Of a stretch of DNA of 64,000 nt, positions 34,073 through 41,729 are shown piece after piece. Every line of letters begins with the position of its first letter. Positions within the stretch are counted from its first letter, which is position 1. Source of the DNA: Paenibacillus sp. JZ16 (GTDB lineage: Bacteria > Bacillota > Bacilli > Paenibacillales > Paenibacillaceae); assembly GCF_015326965.1 (NCBI RefSeq), contig NZ_CP017659.1, forward strand, positions 1,178,001 through 1,242,000. Reading direction: 5' to 3'. Under the pieces are notes generated by a model. That model was not told where the DNA came from and ran no database searches. It saw nothing but the letters and a program-made list of their open reading frames with translations. The position numbers and the translations under genes were made by a program.

Positions 34073-34882
34073 CTACCCCCCTGCTGCCGAATATTTCTTC
34101 ATGGAAATGCGCCACGTCAGACGGGATAACCAGAAGAACAGCAGAATCCACCCACACTGGACGAGCAGCCCTTGGTACATAGCCGCCGCTTCCGCTTTGC
34201 CGCTGAGGATATTGACCGGAAAATAAATCGTGTACGGGAATGGCGTGTATTGAAGTGCCTTCACAACCGACTCCCCGAAGATCTCGAGCGGAAACATGCC
34301 TCCGCTTAAAATATTGACAAGTAAACTTGTAATGACAAAAAAATAAGAGATCTCATGCAGATAAAATGCACTCGCGCAGATGCAGTAAGCGATCAGAAAA
34401 TTGAGCAAAAGCGCCCCCGACAGCGTAACCGCGAACAAGATCAGGCGTATGGCCTGGAGCTCCAGCACGCCACCTGCAGATGCGAACCCAATAATTCCGA
34501 AGAGCAGCAAAGCCGTAATCCCGTAGTAGATCGCCTTCTGACCGAAAAAAGATACCAGCCGATATCCGAAATAGCTGACCGGTTTGATCAAATACTTGTT
34601 AAGACCGCCGTTTTTGATATCGTCGGCAATCTGGTGCTCGAACTGAGTCGCGATCAGCTTGGACACCAATCCCGCCAAGATCGTATACAAAATAATTTGA
34701 CCGTACGAATACGAGAACAGCGCAGCCTGACCGGAATGCCGGTACACCGCCGTCCAGATGAAATACTGGACAAGAATCGGAAACGCGGCCCCCACTAGAC
34801 CAAGAAAAAAATGAAAACGGTACTCCATCGAATGCTGGACGCCCATTGAAAACACAGCCTTATACAATTTGCGTCTGTTCAT
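34073..34882 (-). CDS. ABC-2 type exporter permease, first subunit
   Basis: The 269-residue product has six membrane segments and carries the matching loop IADDIKNGGLNKYLIKPVSYFGYRL, which fits the PF06182 pattern of its neighbour. The two permeases are similar in length and topology but differ in sequence, as in heterodimeric exporters. Its ATG overlaps the ATPase stop as ATGA. It is part of the carrier-protein operon. Confidence 0.86.
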   Translation of the reverse strand: MNRRKLYKAVFSMGVQHSMEYRFHFFLGLVGAAFPILVQYFIWTAVYRHSGQAALFSYSYGQIILYTILAGLVSKLIATQFEHQIADDIKNGGLNKYLIKPVSYFGYRLVSFFGQKAIYYGITALLLFGIIGFASAGGVLELQAIRLILFAVTLSGALLLNFLIAYCICASAFYLHEISYFFVITSLLVNILSGGMFPLEIFGESVVKALQYTPFPYTIYFPVNILSGKAEAAAMYQGLLVQCGWILLFFWLSRLTWRISMKKYSAAGG

Positions 34883-35862
34883 CCGACGGATTCCTTGCGG
34901 TAGAGCATCGAAATGCTCTCCTCGATCGCCACGTCCTCGATCGTCCAGTCAACGATCGGAAAGGAATCGAGCACGGCACGCGACACTTCCTTCAACCTGT
35001 ACTTTGGCAGCTCCAAAACAGCGTTGTAGTCGTCTGCGCTGACGATTTTCCCGAATTTGGCCAACCGCTGCTCGGTAACGGGTTCGGAGAAATGCAGCCT
35101 TATAATTTTCTGCTCGTCAAAAAGATCGTTGATTTTGTGAAGATCACCGTCATACAGAATACTGCCTTCATTAATAATGATCGTCCGCTTGCACAGGTCC
35201 TCCACATCCTTCATGTAGTGGCTCGTCAGCAGGATCGACGCACCGAACTGTTCATTGTAGTATTTCAGAAACTCCCTGACCTTCTTCTGCGAGGGGAAAT
35301 CGAGGCCGATCGTCGGCTCATCGAGATAAAGCAGCTTAGGGCGGTGAATCAGAGCGGCGATGAGCTCCATTTTCATCCGCTCCCCAAGGGACAGCCGGCG
35401 CACCTGCACATCCAGAAGGTCCTGCACATCGAGCATTTCCGATAGCTCGGCAAGACTCCGACGGTAGAGATCATCGTCCACGTCATAAATACATTTGTTC
35501 AAATAAATCGACTCGCTGGCGGGAAGGTCCCACCAAAGCTGGTTTTTCTGGCCCATCACAATGGAGAACAGCCGTTTGAACTCGTTCTTTCGCTCCCACG
35601 GCACATAGCTGAGTACAACGGCTTCCCCGCTCGTGGGATATAGAATGCCCGATAACATTTTAAGCGTTGTGGTCTTGCCCGCCCCATTGGGCCCGAGAAA
35701 TCCGACACACTCGCCGGGACCGATATCGAAGGAAACGGATTTAACCGCTTCCTTCACCAGTGACTTGCGGGCAAATAAATTTTTTAATGAATGTTTGAGC
35801 CCGGCTTGTTTCCGGTAATACACAAACGATTTGTGCAGCTCCCGCACACGGATAAAATCCAT
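34879..35862 (-). CDS. ABC exporter ATPase
   Basis: The 327-residue product has Walker A (GFLGPNGAGKTTTLKML), a Q loop (VMGQKNQLWWDLPA), the signature LSLGERMKMELIAALIHRPK, Walker B LLYLDEPTIGLD and the H loop SHYMKD. The C-terminal extension of about 90 residues is typical of ATPases that serve ABC-2 drug and antibiotic exporters of the viologen/daunorubicin type. The ATG at 35862 follows GGGAGGATCGG; a TTG 15 bases upstream overlaps it. It couples directly to two permease genes. It would expel the product of the upstream enzymes and may also give self-protection. Confidence 0.92.
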   Translation of the reverse strand: MDFIRVRELHKSFVYYRKQAGLKHSLKNLFARKSLVKEAVKSVSFDIGPGECVGFLGPNGAGKTTTLKMLSGILYPTSGEAVVLSYVPWERKNEFKRLFSIVMGQKNQLWWDLPASESIYLNKCIYDVDDDLYRRSLAELSEMLDVQDLLDVQVRRLSLGERMKMELIAALIHRPKLLYLDEPTIGLDFPSQKKVREFLKYYNEQFGASILLTSHYMKDVEDLCKRTIIINEGSILYDGDLHKINDLFDEQKIIRLHFSEPVTEQRLAKFGKIVSADDYNAVLELPKYRLKEVSRAVLDSFPIVDWTIEDVAIEESISMLYRKESVG

Positions 35863-35922
35863 CTCCGATCCTCCCAAACGTTTGCCTGATTTGCCTGATT
35901 GAACGGCATAAAGTTTAAACGC

Positions 35923-37098
35923 TTAAACTCCATTGTTATAAAGAAGTACGCATTTTGAGCAAATCGGCATCAGACCGCAGGCCAGCACCTCGCGCTGTTT
36001 CCGAAGATCTTCACCATGAAAAATATCCGCTACGCTATCTTCATACAGATTGCCGACGCTGAATTCCGGGAAAAACTTGCACGGATTCACCTTGCCGTCC
36101 GGCATTACGTCCATCCGGTTCGAGATCGAGAAACACTTCGTACGGTTCATGGCCGGTTTCTCGCTTCCCCGGATAAACCCTTCCACCTCTTCGGGCTCCA
36201 GTGCGGGCTGATAGCGTATCCGTACATTCCATACACGCGAATTGACACGTTTCAGCTCTTCAATCAGCGTGTCGAAATGGTCCGGCGAGATATGGAACGT
36301 GAAGGAGTGCCAGCTGTTCTTGTGGTCGTCCGCGAAGCGGGAGGCAAGGTGCGGGAAATGAGCATCGAAGTAGGCGTCCATTTTCTCCGCCGTCCCGGAA
36401 GGGATGTACCAAGGGAAGCAGAAATATACCGAATCTACGCCCATCTCTTCGAAGAATTCCATAAAGCTGTATAGCTGGCCGACCATCTGGTCATTTACCG
36501 TCAGAGCTACGGACACTTTGCCTTTGTACAGTCCCTGCTTTTGTAAATCCAGCAGCAGCTCTATGGCGTGGATCACTTTCTTGAACGTGCCTTTGCCTCT
36601 GATCGCGTCATTCTCTTTTTCGAAGCCTTCCAGGCTGACCAGCATGACCAGATTTTCTGACATTTTCAAGATGGAATCCAGCTTCTTTTCAATGAGGATC
36701 GCGTTCGTACAAATCGTTGTGTAACGGTCTTCTTTGGCCAGCAGCTCCGCCAGTTCATCAAACTTGGAGTAGAACAGCGGTTCCCCGCCCCACAGAAATA
36801 CGCGCGATTTGCGTTCTCTCGTTTCGGCCAACAGCTTCTCCACGACAGGAATCTCGATTTCGTCGTTCTTTACTTCTTTGGCAAAGCCGTGATGGAAGCC
36901 TTCCGGATTCCATTCGAAGCAGTGCTTGCAGCGCAGGTTGCAGCCGTTATTAAGCTTGATCCCGATCTCATAAGGCACGGGGGACGCATATGTCGGATCC
37001 TCCTTGAGCTTCCTTCCCGTTTCCGCGAGCGGCACCAGGGTTCTTTTCATATTGCGGAATGTCAGTTTATCAAACGTAACTGCTGTTTTCGGCTGCAT
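35923..37098 (-). CDS. Radical SAM/SPASM enzyme
   Basis: The 391-residue product has the radical SAM cluster motif NGCNLRCKHCFEW (Cys53, Cys57, Cys60), the SAM-binding LWGGEPLF, and a C-terminal SPASM-type set of cysteines (CFSISNRMDVMPDGKVNPCKFFPEFSVGN...CGLMPICSKC). SPASM enzymes modify peptides or make oxidations; BtrN, in butirosin formation, has a related twitch domain and oxidises a sugar-alcohol ring. The start at 37098 follows GGGAGGA and lies 28 bases inside the glycosyltransferase gene, so translation is coupled. Substrate could be the carrier-bound group, the glycosylated product or a small peptide. Confidence 0.87.
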   Translation of the reverse strand: MQPKTAVTFDKLTFRNMKRTLVPLAETGRKLKEDPTYASPVPYEIGIKLNNGCNLRCKHCFEWNPEGFHHGFAKEVKNDEIEIPVVEKLLAETRERKSRVFLWGGEPLFYSKFDELAELLAKEDRYTTICTNAILIEKKLDSILKMSENLVMLVSLEGFEKENDAIRGKGTFKKVIHAIELLLDLQKQGLYKGKVSVALTVNDQMVGQLYSFMEFFEEMGVDSVYFCFPWYIPSGTAEKMDAYFDAHFPHLASRFADDHKNSWHSFTFHISPDHFDTLIEELKRVNSRVWNVRIRYQPALEPEEVEGFIRGSEKPAMNRTKCFSISNRMDVMPDGKVNPCKFFPEFSVGNLYEDSVADIFHGEDLRKQREVLACGLMPICSKCVLLYNNGV

Positions 37099-38176
37099 AG
37101 ATGTTCCTCCCATAATGGTTGATTTTGGATCGCTGCTCCAGCAAACATCTGCAAATCTCCTGCAGTTTAGGTTTTGAAAAATCCCGGGCTTTCCACTCCG
37201 CAAAACGGATACCGAAACCACGGGATTCCCAATAGGCTGAATTGTGAAGCTCATGGTCGCCGAACGGTTCCAGCATAACAAAAGGGATTCCGAATGCCAG
37301 CGAGTCGTTCAGGGTCGCTCCCCCCGGTTTGCTGATGATTGCGGCGCAATTACGCATCAGGTCCGTGTAAGCGGAATAACTCCCGAGCGGAAACTCCCGA
37401 AGAACACCATCTTGCCGGACATAACGGACCATCGGCGGAAACGTGTGACACCCCTGCGCATCCTTGCTCCACGGATCCCAAGAGGCCTCCGTTCCGAAGA
37501 AGCGTGTAACCCCGTCGTCCTCCTGTACCTCGGAGGGATCATATACGATCACATCAAGGCTGTGACCTAGCTTTTGAAGTTCTGAGATCGTCCCGGCATA
37601 GGTCCCGATCCCCCAGCCACCGCCATGGATCAGAATGCGTCCGGTACGCTGCGCATAAGGCAGAGGTGCTTCTTCGTCCGTAGCAAGGTAGCTGCCCGGC
37701 GAGAGCTTTGAAGGATCGTAGAACCAGATGTTGTCGTAGCTTAGGTATAATTGCTTGTGCACCTTATAAGACGGTGTATCAATCGCATCCAGCCGAATCA
37801 GTCGGATGTCCAGGGGGATCTCCGCAGCTTCCTTATAACGCTCCAGAATCGGCAGCCAGAAGCCGGTAAAGACCACAAAGCGGGTGACACCGGCCCGTTT
37901 CCAGCCTTCCAGCATCCTCCGAACCGTCTCCTCATCCAGAGAAGAGTCAACGGGCTTGGCCAGCTTATGCCCCATACGGGCAACGGAGAAATCCGCGTGG
38001 AATGCTTTTTTGGTGGACCGAATCTTGTGCCGGACCTCTTCGTGATACAAGTTCTCCAGAACTTGAACGTCTGTTCCGACACCTCTGCTCTGCAGGTACA
38101 TGTGTAGATGCATAGCCGGAATGTATGCGCCAAGAGAATTCCCGGACGCCAGCAAGGTAACCGAAGATGAATTCAT
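37070..38176 (-). CDS. GT-B fold glycosyltransferase
   Basis: The 368-residue product starts LLASGNSLGAYIPAMHLHMYLQ, a GT-B N-terminal domain (LGAYIPAxxL), and has a C-terminal nucleotide-sugar site IISKPGGATLNDSLAFGIPFVMLEPFGDHELHN, close to MurG, MGDG synthase and UDP-glycosyltransferases. It would use a UDP- or similar sugar donor; donor and acceptor are unknown. The ATG at 38176 follows TTGGAGG. It sits 22 bases after the ATP-grasp gene and overlaps the radical SAM gene. Confidence 0.82.
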   Translation of the reverse strand: MNSSSVTLLASGNSLGAYIPAMHLHMYLQSRGVGTDVQVLENLYHEEVRHKIRSTKKAFHADFSVARMGHKLAKPVDSSLDEETVRRMLEGWKRAGVTRFVVFTGFWLPILERYKEAAEIPLDIRLIRLDAIDTPSYKVHKQLYLSYDNIWFYDPSKLSPGSYLATDEEAPLPYAQRTGRILIHGGGWGIGTYAGTISELQKLGHSLDVIVYDPSEVQEDDGVTRFFGTEASWDPWSKDAQGCHTFPPMVRYVRQDGVLREFPLGSYSAYTDLMRNCAAIISKPGGATLNDSLAFGIPFVMLEPFGDHELHNSAYWESRGFGIRFAEWKARDFSKPKLQEICRCLLEQRSKINHYGRNIYAAENSSYV

Positions 38177-38198
38177 GGGCAGCCTCCAAGTTCCAGTT

Positions 38199-39713
38199 TT
38201 AGTTGTACACTTTAACGGACAAGTCGGCGAGCACCTGCCGCAGGCTTTCGACCAGTTGGCTGCGGTGTCTGTCGTCACAGCCCACCACCGATACATACAG
38301 CCGCCCCTTCGGTACGCCTCGGTTGTTCTGTGCTCCTTCGGCGATACGGCGCCGGTTCAGAATCTCGTTCACCATGACGGTATTGGATGATAGCGGTACG
38401 ATCCCGTAATCCCCGGGCGTTGTCAACAAAAGACCGGATTCGCGTAGAGCCTGCAGGAGTTTCCCGAATGTGAAGCCTTCCGGAAGACCGAGAGAGAAAA
38501 ACGTAAGCCAGCCGGTATGGCCGTATGGTTCCGACCATTTATCGAGATAGGCGTTAATCAGTCCCATGGACTTGCGGGCATTGATCTCCACAATGGAAAC
38601 GACTTCTCCGTCTTCCAGTATCATGGAGTCAAAACAGACGAAGCCGTGATAGCCGTCCTCGACCAAAGCCCGGAGCGCTTTCTCCATCACGGTAAAATAA
38701 CCGGCGTTCTCAAGCATGCCGGTAAAAGCTTCATCGGCTTTGATAGACCCGCTGTAGTTTTGCTGGTGATTCATCATCCGCTGTACGGAGATGAACTCCG
38801 TCTTTCCATTCTCCCGGATGAACCAGTGGGAACTGAAGTCGGTCACCTTTGGCAGCAAGGGCTCCTGCAGGAATTGAACCCGCAATCCGCTCCCCTCCTG
38901 TTTATGCAGGTGCTCCGCGATCCTTCGCTGCATGGATTCGCTGTCGATGAGCAGATTGCCCTTGCCCGAAACACCGAAAGGGTCTTTCAGCAAATATGGC
39001 CCTCGTTTCAGAAGGGCAGTTCCAATTACCTCTATTTCCGCAGCGCTGTTTGCCTCCACGCCGCAGCTTTTCTCGCCAATTCTAGTCAGAAGCCTGCTCG
39101 AGTATATTTTGGAGTTCACACGTACAACCGTCTCCATGTCCGGTAATGAATTAAACGGTTCGGCAGCATGAAGGTAAGCTTCCGTTTCTGCTGTAATAGC
39201 GTAGGGCGATAAAATGTGTGCGGCGTTGGAGAACAAAGTCTCATCCGGTGATTGCCTTTGCCGTAAATCGTTAGCGGCATAAATGGAAGGGATCGATTCC
39301 GGCAAGACCACACCCTTTGAATAACCGGCAGCGGCAGTCTGCAGCATCCTGTTTGCCGGAAAAATGTCCTGGGTTTGTTCGGCTGCAAGGCTGAACAAAC
39401 ACTGTTTGAACACGTCCGATCCTGGTAAAGGTTTATCCTCTTCGTTCAAATCAAAGTGATAACGGGTCCGAAAAGAAAAACCCAGTCCGTTCAGGTATTC
39501 GTGCAGCGCAGGATCGATTTTGCAACGCGTGTAAAGGACGTCGTCCGGCCCGCAAAATGGAAAAAGCAGCTCGTCCATACATAGGACAATCGATTCTCGG
39601 TCCTTATCGGGCATCGCGGGCAGCCGGGCCAGCACCGGATCCCTCCACCGCGTTTCGGGATCGAAGGTACCCATCACGATTTTCGGAATCACACCAGGTT
39701 CATGGTTTGACAT
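38199..39713 (-). CDS. ATP-grasp ligase
   Basis: The 504-residue product has a pre-ATP-grasp region (residues 1 to about 190) and an ATP-grasp core with the ATP-binding Lys in YLLKDPFGVSGKGNLLI, a second nucleotide segment (LRVQFLQEPLLPKVTDFSSH) and the magnesium site VSIVEINARKSMGLIN. The 110-residue C-terminal region is unassigned. ATP-grasp enzymes join a carboxylate to an amine or thiol through an acyl phosphate; BtrJ, a family member, loads Glu onto a carrier protein in butirosin synthesis. Its start overlaps the carrier-protein stop by 14 bases, pointing to the carrier as partner. The amino acid or acid it uses is unknown. Confidence 0.82.
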   Translation of the reverse strand: MSNHEPGVIPKIVMGTFDPETRWRDPVLARLPAMPDKDRESIVLCMDELLFPFCGPDDVLYTRCKIDPALHEYLNGLGFSFRTRYHFDLNEEDKPLPGSDVFKQCLFSLAAEQTQDIFPANRMLQTAAAGYSKGVVLPESIPSIYAANDLRQRQSPDETLFSNAAHILSPYAITAETEAYLHAAEPFNSLPDMETVVRVNSKIYSSRLLTRIGEKSCGVEANSAAEIEVIGTALLKRGPYLLKDPFGVSGKGNLLIDSESMQRRIAEHLHKQEGSGLRVQFLQEPLLPKVTDFSSHWFIRENGKTEFISVQRMMNHQQNYSGSIKADEAFTGMLENAGYFTVMEKALRALVEDGYHGFVCFDSMILEDGEVVSIVEINARKSMGLINAYLDKWSEPYGHTGWLTFFSLGLPEGFTFGKLLQALRESGLLLTTPGDYGIVPLSSNTVMVNEILNRRRIAEGAQNNRGVPKGRLYVSVVGCDDRHRSQLVESLRQVLADLSVKVYN

Positions 39714-39975
39714 CTTCGTACAGAGGCTGCTCCTGCGATTGGCAGCTTTTCAGGAAAGTGATAAATGTGTCGATCGACTGGAGGTGTTCGTAATCGAATT
39801 GGTCATAGTCAATGACCACGTTTAACTGATCTTCGACTTTGAGCATAAACTGGATCATTTGCAGAGAATCGAGGCCTATATCGTTGTTTAGATCCGTTTC
39901 GGGGGACAGGCTTTGGCGGAGTTCCGGTTGGTCTTCCTTGATAGAGCACAAAATGTCTACGATTTTATCGTACAT
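39700..39975 (-). CDS. Acyl/peptidyl carrier protein
   Basis: The 91-residue product has the phosphopantetheine site Ser37 in NNDIGLDSLQMIQFML, an N-terminal helix and a C-terminal helix (SIDTFITFLKS), so it is a free-standing carrier protein. The housekeeping ACP is always near fab genes and has a different sequence, so this is a dedicated copy. It is the first gene of an eight-gene operon, with AAAGGAGTG before its ATG. Activation must come from a host phosphopantetheinyl transferase, because none is in the window. The residues after about 80 are a low-complexity tail. Confidence 0.9.
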   Translation of the reverse strand: MYDKIVDILCSIKEDQPELRQSLSPETDLNNDIGLDSLQMIQFMLKVEDQLNVVIDYDQFDYEHLQSIDTFITFLKSCQSQEQPLYEDVKP

Positions 39976-39987
39976 GACTACACTCCT

Positions 39988-40080
39988 TTAAAGGGTTGAT
40001 ATACGAGGTACAACCGAATCCTTACGATTAGAGATTCCATATGAATACAAACTCTTTAGACAATTCCCTCCTTTTTCCAT
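39988..40080 (-). CDS. Possible leader peptide or precursor, uncertain
   Basis: In the leader of the carrier-protein operon an ATG at 40080, only a few bases from the predicted transcription start, opens 30 codons and stops at 39988-39990, overlapping the ribosome-binding site of the carrier gene. The peptide is polar with Ser, Asn and Lys residues and one Cys. A strong AAGGAGGG lies inside it at 40066-40073 and can also serve an 11-codon frame from a TTG (40063-40028, SKEFVFIWNL after the start). The spacing is tight for that frame. Either may be a leader for attenuation, a RiPP precursor, or chance. Confidence 0.25.
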   Translation of the reverse strand: MEKGGNCLKSLYSYGISNRKDSVVPRISTL

Positions 40081-40090
40081 AGTTACAATT

Positions 40091-40119
40091 ATTATCTTCC
40101 CGGTGTTAAAATCTGTCAA
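40091..40119 (-). promoter_or_regulatory. Strong sigma-A promoter of the carrier-protein operon
   Basis: TTGACA (40114-40119) and GATAAT (40091-40096) are separated by 17 bp on the minus strand, followed by a leader of about 109 bases to the carrier-protein ATG. Apart from the promoter and the terminator at 40181-40219, the gap to the MFS gene shows nothing. Confidence 0.85.
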
Positions 40120-40180
40120 CCAAAAATATAACTGGATTCGATAGAGTAAACATGGCCGAATGCCGCGCCTGATCTCACGA

Positions 40181-40219
40181 TAAAAAGGAGCTGTAACCTC
40201 AAAAGGTCACTAGCTCCTT
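40181..40219 (-). terminator. Rho-independent terminator of the MFS gene
   Basis: An 8-bp outer stem (AAGGAGCT at 40185-40192 with AGCTCCTT at 40212-40219) with an inner GTAACC/GGTCAC pairing is followed on the minus strand by five Ts. It also shields the carrier-protein operon promoter from read-through. Confidence 0.75.
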
Positions 40220-40332
40220 CTACTTATGACGTAGCATATGCGTTACAGTGCCTTGGCAACAGGAAACCAGCCTGGGACACTATTTTAATGTTTCGTTTTG
40301 GTATGTCCATTTTCTGTCCAGGCATTGTAGCT

Positions 40333-41592
40333 TTAATCCGTCGCGGCCTCTTGCTCTTTCGGAAGCGGCATGCCCGCTTCAACCAAGCGTTTGTTGCGTG
40401 CGAAGAACACAGTAAGCACGAGTATAAACAGTCCGGTACCGACCAGCAGCCATTCAATTTTGACCACGTCGGCAAGCGGTCCGAATATCAGCATCCCGAT
40501 GGGCATCATGGAAGTCGAGATCATCCCGAAGACACCGAATATCCGTCCCAAATAATTTTCGTCCACCTTCTCCTGCAGCATGACGGTGGTTGGCGTATTA
40601 AATATGGGCATCGCTACTCCGAACACGGCCATGATGGCTAAGTAAATCCAGAATACAGGGACAATGCCGAGCGCAAAGGTGGAAACCGCCATGATGAGGC
40701 TGGCAATCGCCATCGTGTACACTTTATTTTTGAAGCCGCCCCATGACGCGATGATCCCTCCTCCTGCCATCATGCCGACGGAAAACGCGATCTCGATTGC
40801 CGTCAAGCGCCATACGTCGTCACCGAAGCTGCGGGTAACCTGCAGCGGAGTCAGAAAGGCAGCTGGTGCCATAAGCACAAAGAAAATAGCGAAGAAGATA
40901 AAAAAGGATTTTAAAAAGGCATGCTGTTTAATATACGCCAAGCCCTCCTTGAAGTCGTCCAGGTAGCCTGTGCTTTGCGTATCAGATGCCTTTTTGTGCA
41001 GCGGAATTTTGAGAAAGACAAACAAGGTGAATATCGCGATCGCAGCCGTAACGACGTCGATAAAAAAGATCACCTCGATCGTTGCCATGATGAGCAAAGC
41101 CGCGCTGACGATGGGCGCTACGAACATAGTCAGCGCTTGTAAGCTGCCGTTGATGCCGTTAACTTTGGTTAGCTTCTCTTGCGGCACGATTTGAGGCAAT
41201 ATCGCACCGACCGCCGGTGTCTGAATGCCTGCCCCGAGTGCGCGTACGGCAGAAATGACAAACAGCAGCCAAACCGCTTGGTAGCCAAGCATAAACGTAA
41301 TGGCCAATATCAGCGTAACCACCGCGATCATAGCATCCGCAATCATAATGAGTGATTTACGGTTGTAGCGGTCCGCCCAAACGCCTGCAAACGGCGACAG
41401 CAAAAACGTCGGAACGAATCCGCAAATAATATACAGCGTCATCATGAGGCCTGACTGCGTAGTCAGTGTAATGTACCACATGATGGCATATTGCACCAAG
41501 GCAGAACCAAACAGCGACAGTGTCTGGCTGCTTAAGAAGAGAATGATGTTTCTCTTCCAATGGATTTTCTTGTCATCTACGATTTCTGACAT
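40333..41592 (-). CDS. MFS transporter, macrolide-efflux (MefA/MFS_3) type
   Basis: The 419-residue product has twelve hydrophobic segments, an N-terminus NIILFLSSQTLSLFGSALVQYAIMWYITL and motif A in GVWADRYNRKSLIMIAD, both typical of the MFS_3/enterobactin-exporter and MefA-like group. Such pumps export small molecules, often antibiotics. It lies next to a biosynthetic operon, so it may protect the cell from the product or export it, but it has its own promoter region and terminator. Upstream is an unusual nested inverted repeat. No antibiotic specificity can be read from the sequence. Confidence 0.86.
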   Translation of the reverse strand: MSEIVDDKKIHWKRNIILFLSSQTLSLFGSALVQYAIMWYITLTTQSGLMMTLYIICGFVPTFLLSPFAGVWADRYNRKSLIMIADAMIAVVTLILAITFMLGYQAVWLLFVISAVRALGAGIQTPAVGAILPQIVPQEKLTKVNGINGSLQALTMFVAPIVSAALLIMATIEVIFFIDVVTAAIAIFTLFVFLKIPLHKKASDTQSTGYLDDFKEGLAYIKQHAFLKSFFIFFAIFFVLMAPAAFLTPLQVTRSFGDDVWRLTAIEIAFSVGMMAGGGIIASWGGFKNKVYTMAIASLIMAVSTFALGIVPVFWIYLAIMAVFGVAMPIFNTPTTVMLQEKVDENYLGRIFGVFGMISTSMMPIGMLIFGPLADVVKIEWLLVGTGLFILVLTVFFARNKRLVEAGMPLPKEQEAATD

Positions 41593-41618
41593 CGTCCCAC
41601 CCTTTCGTGTATGATCTT

Positions 41619-41700
41619 AGGCGAATTATACTCATTTTAACTTAAAATGAAATGCGATATTTCTTCTTAATTGCTCATTTTATCGATTTATAATTCGCCT
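41619..41700. repeat. Nested inverted repeats before the MFS gene
   Basis: Perfect 12-bp arms AGGCGAATTATA (41619-41630) and TATAATTCGCCT (41689-41700) are 58 bases apart and enclose a perfect 17-bp palindrome CATTTTAA-C-TTAAAATG (41633-41649). This lies just upstream of the MFS gene (start 41592). They could be operators for a regulator encoded elsewhere or a folded leader; the stem is AT-rich and has no T tail. Confidence 0.6.
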
Positions 41701-41729
41701 CAATGGATCGGCACGATTGGACAATGGCT

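Noticed and set aside
40333..41592. Calling the MefA-like pump a macrolide resistance gene
   Set aside because: The MFS_3 subfamily is broad; sequence features do not show macrolide specificity.
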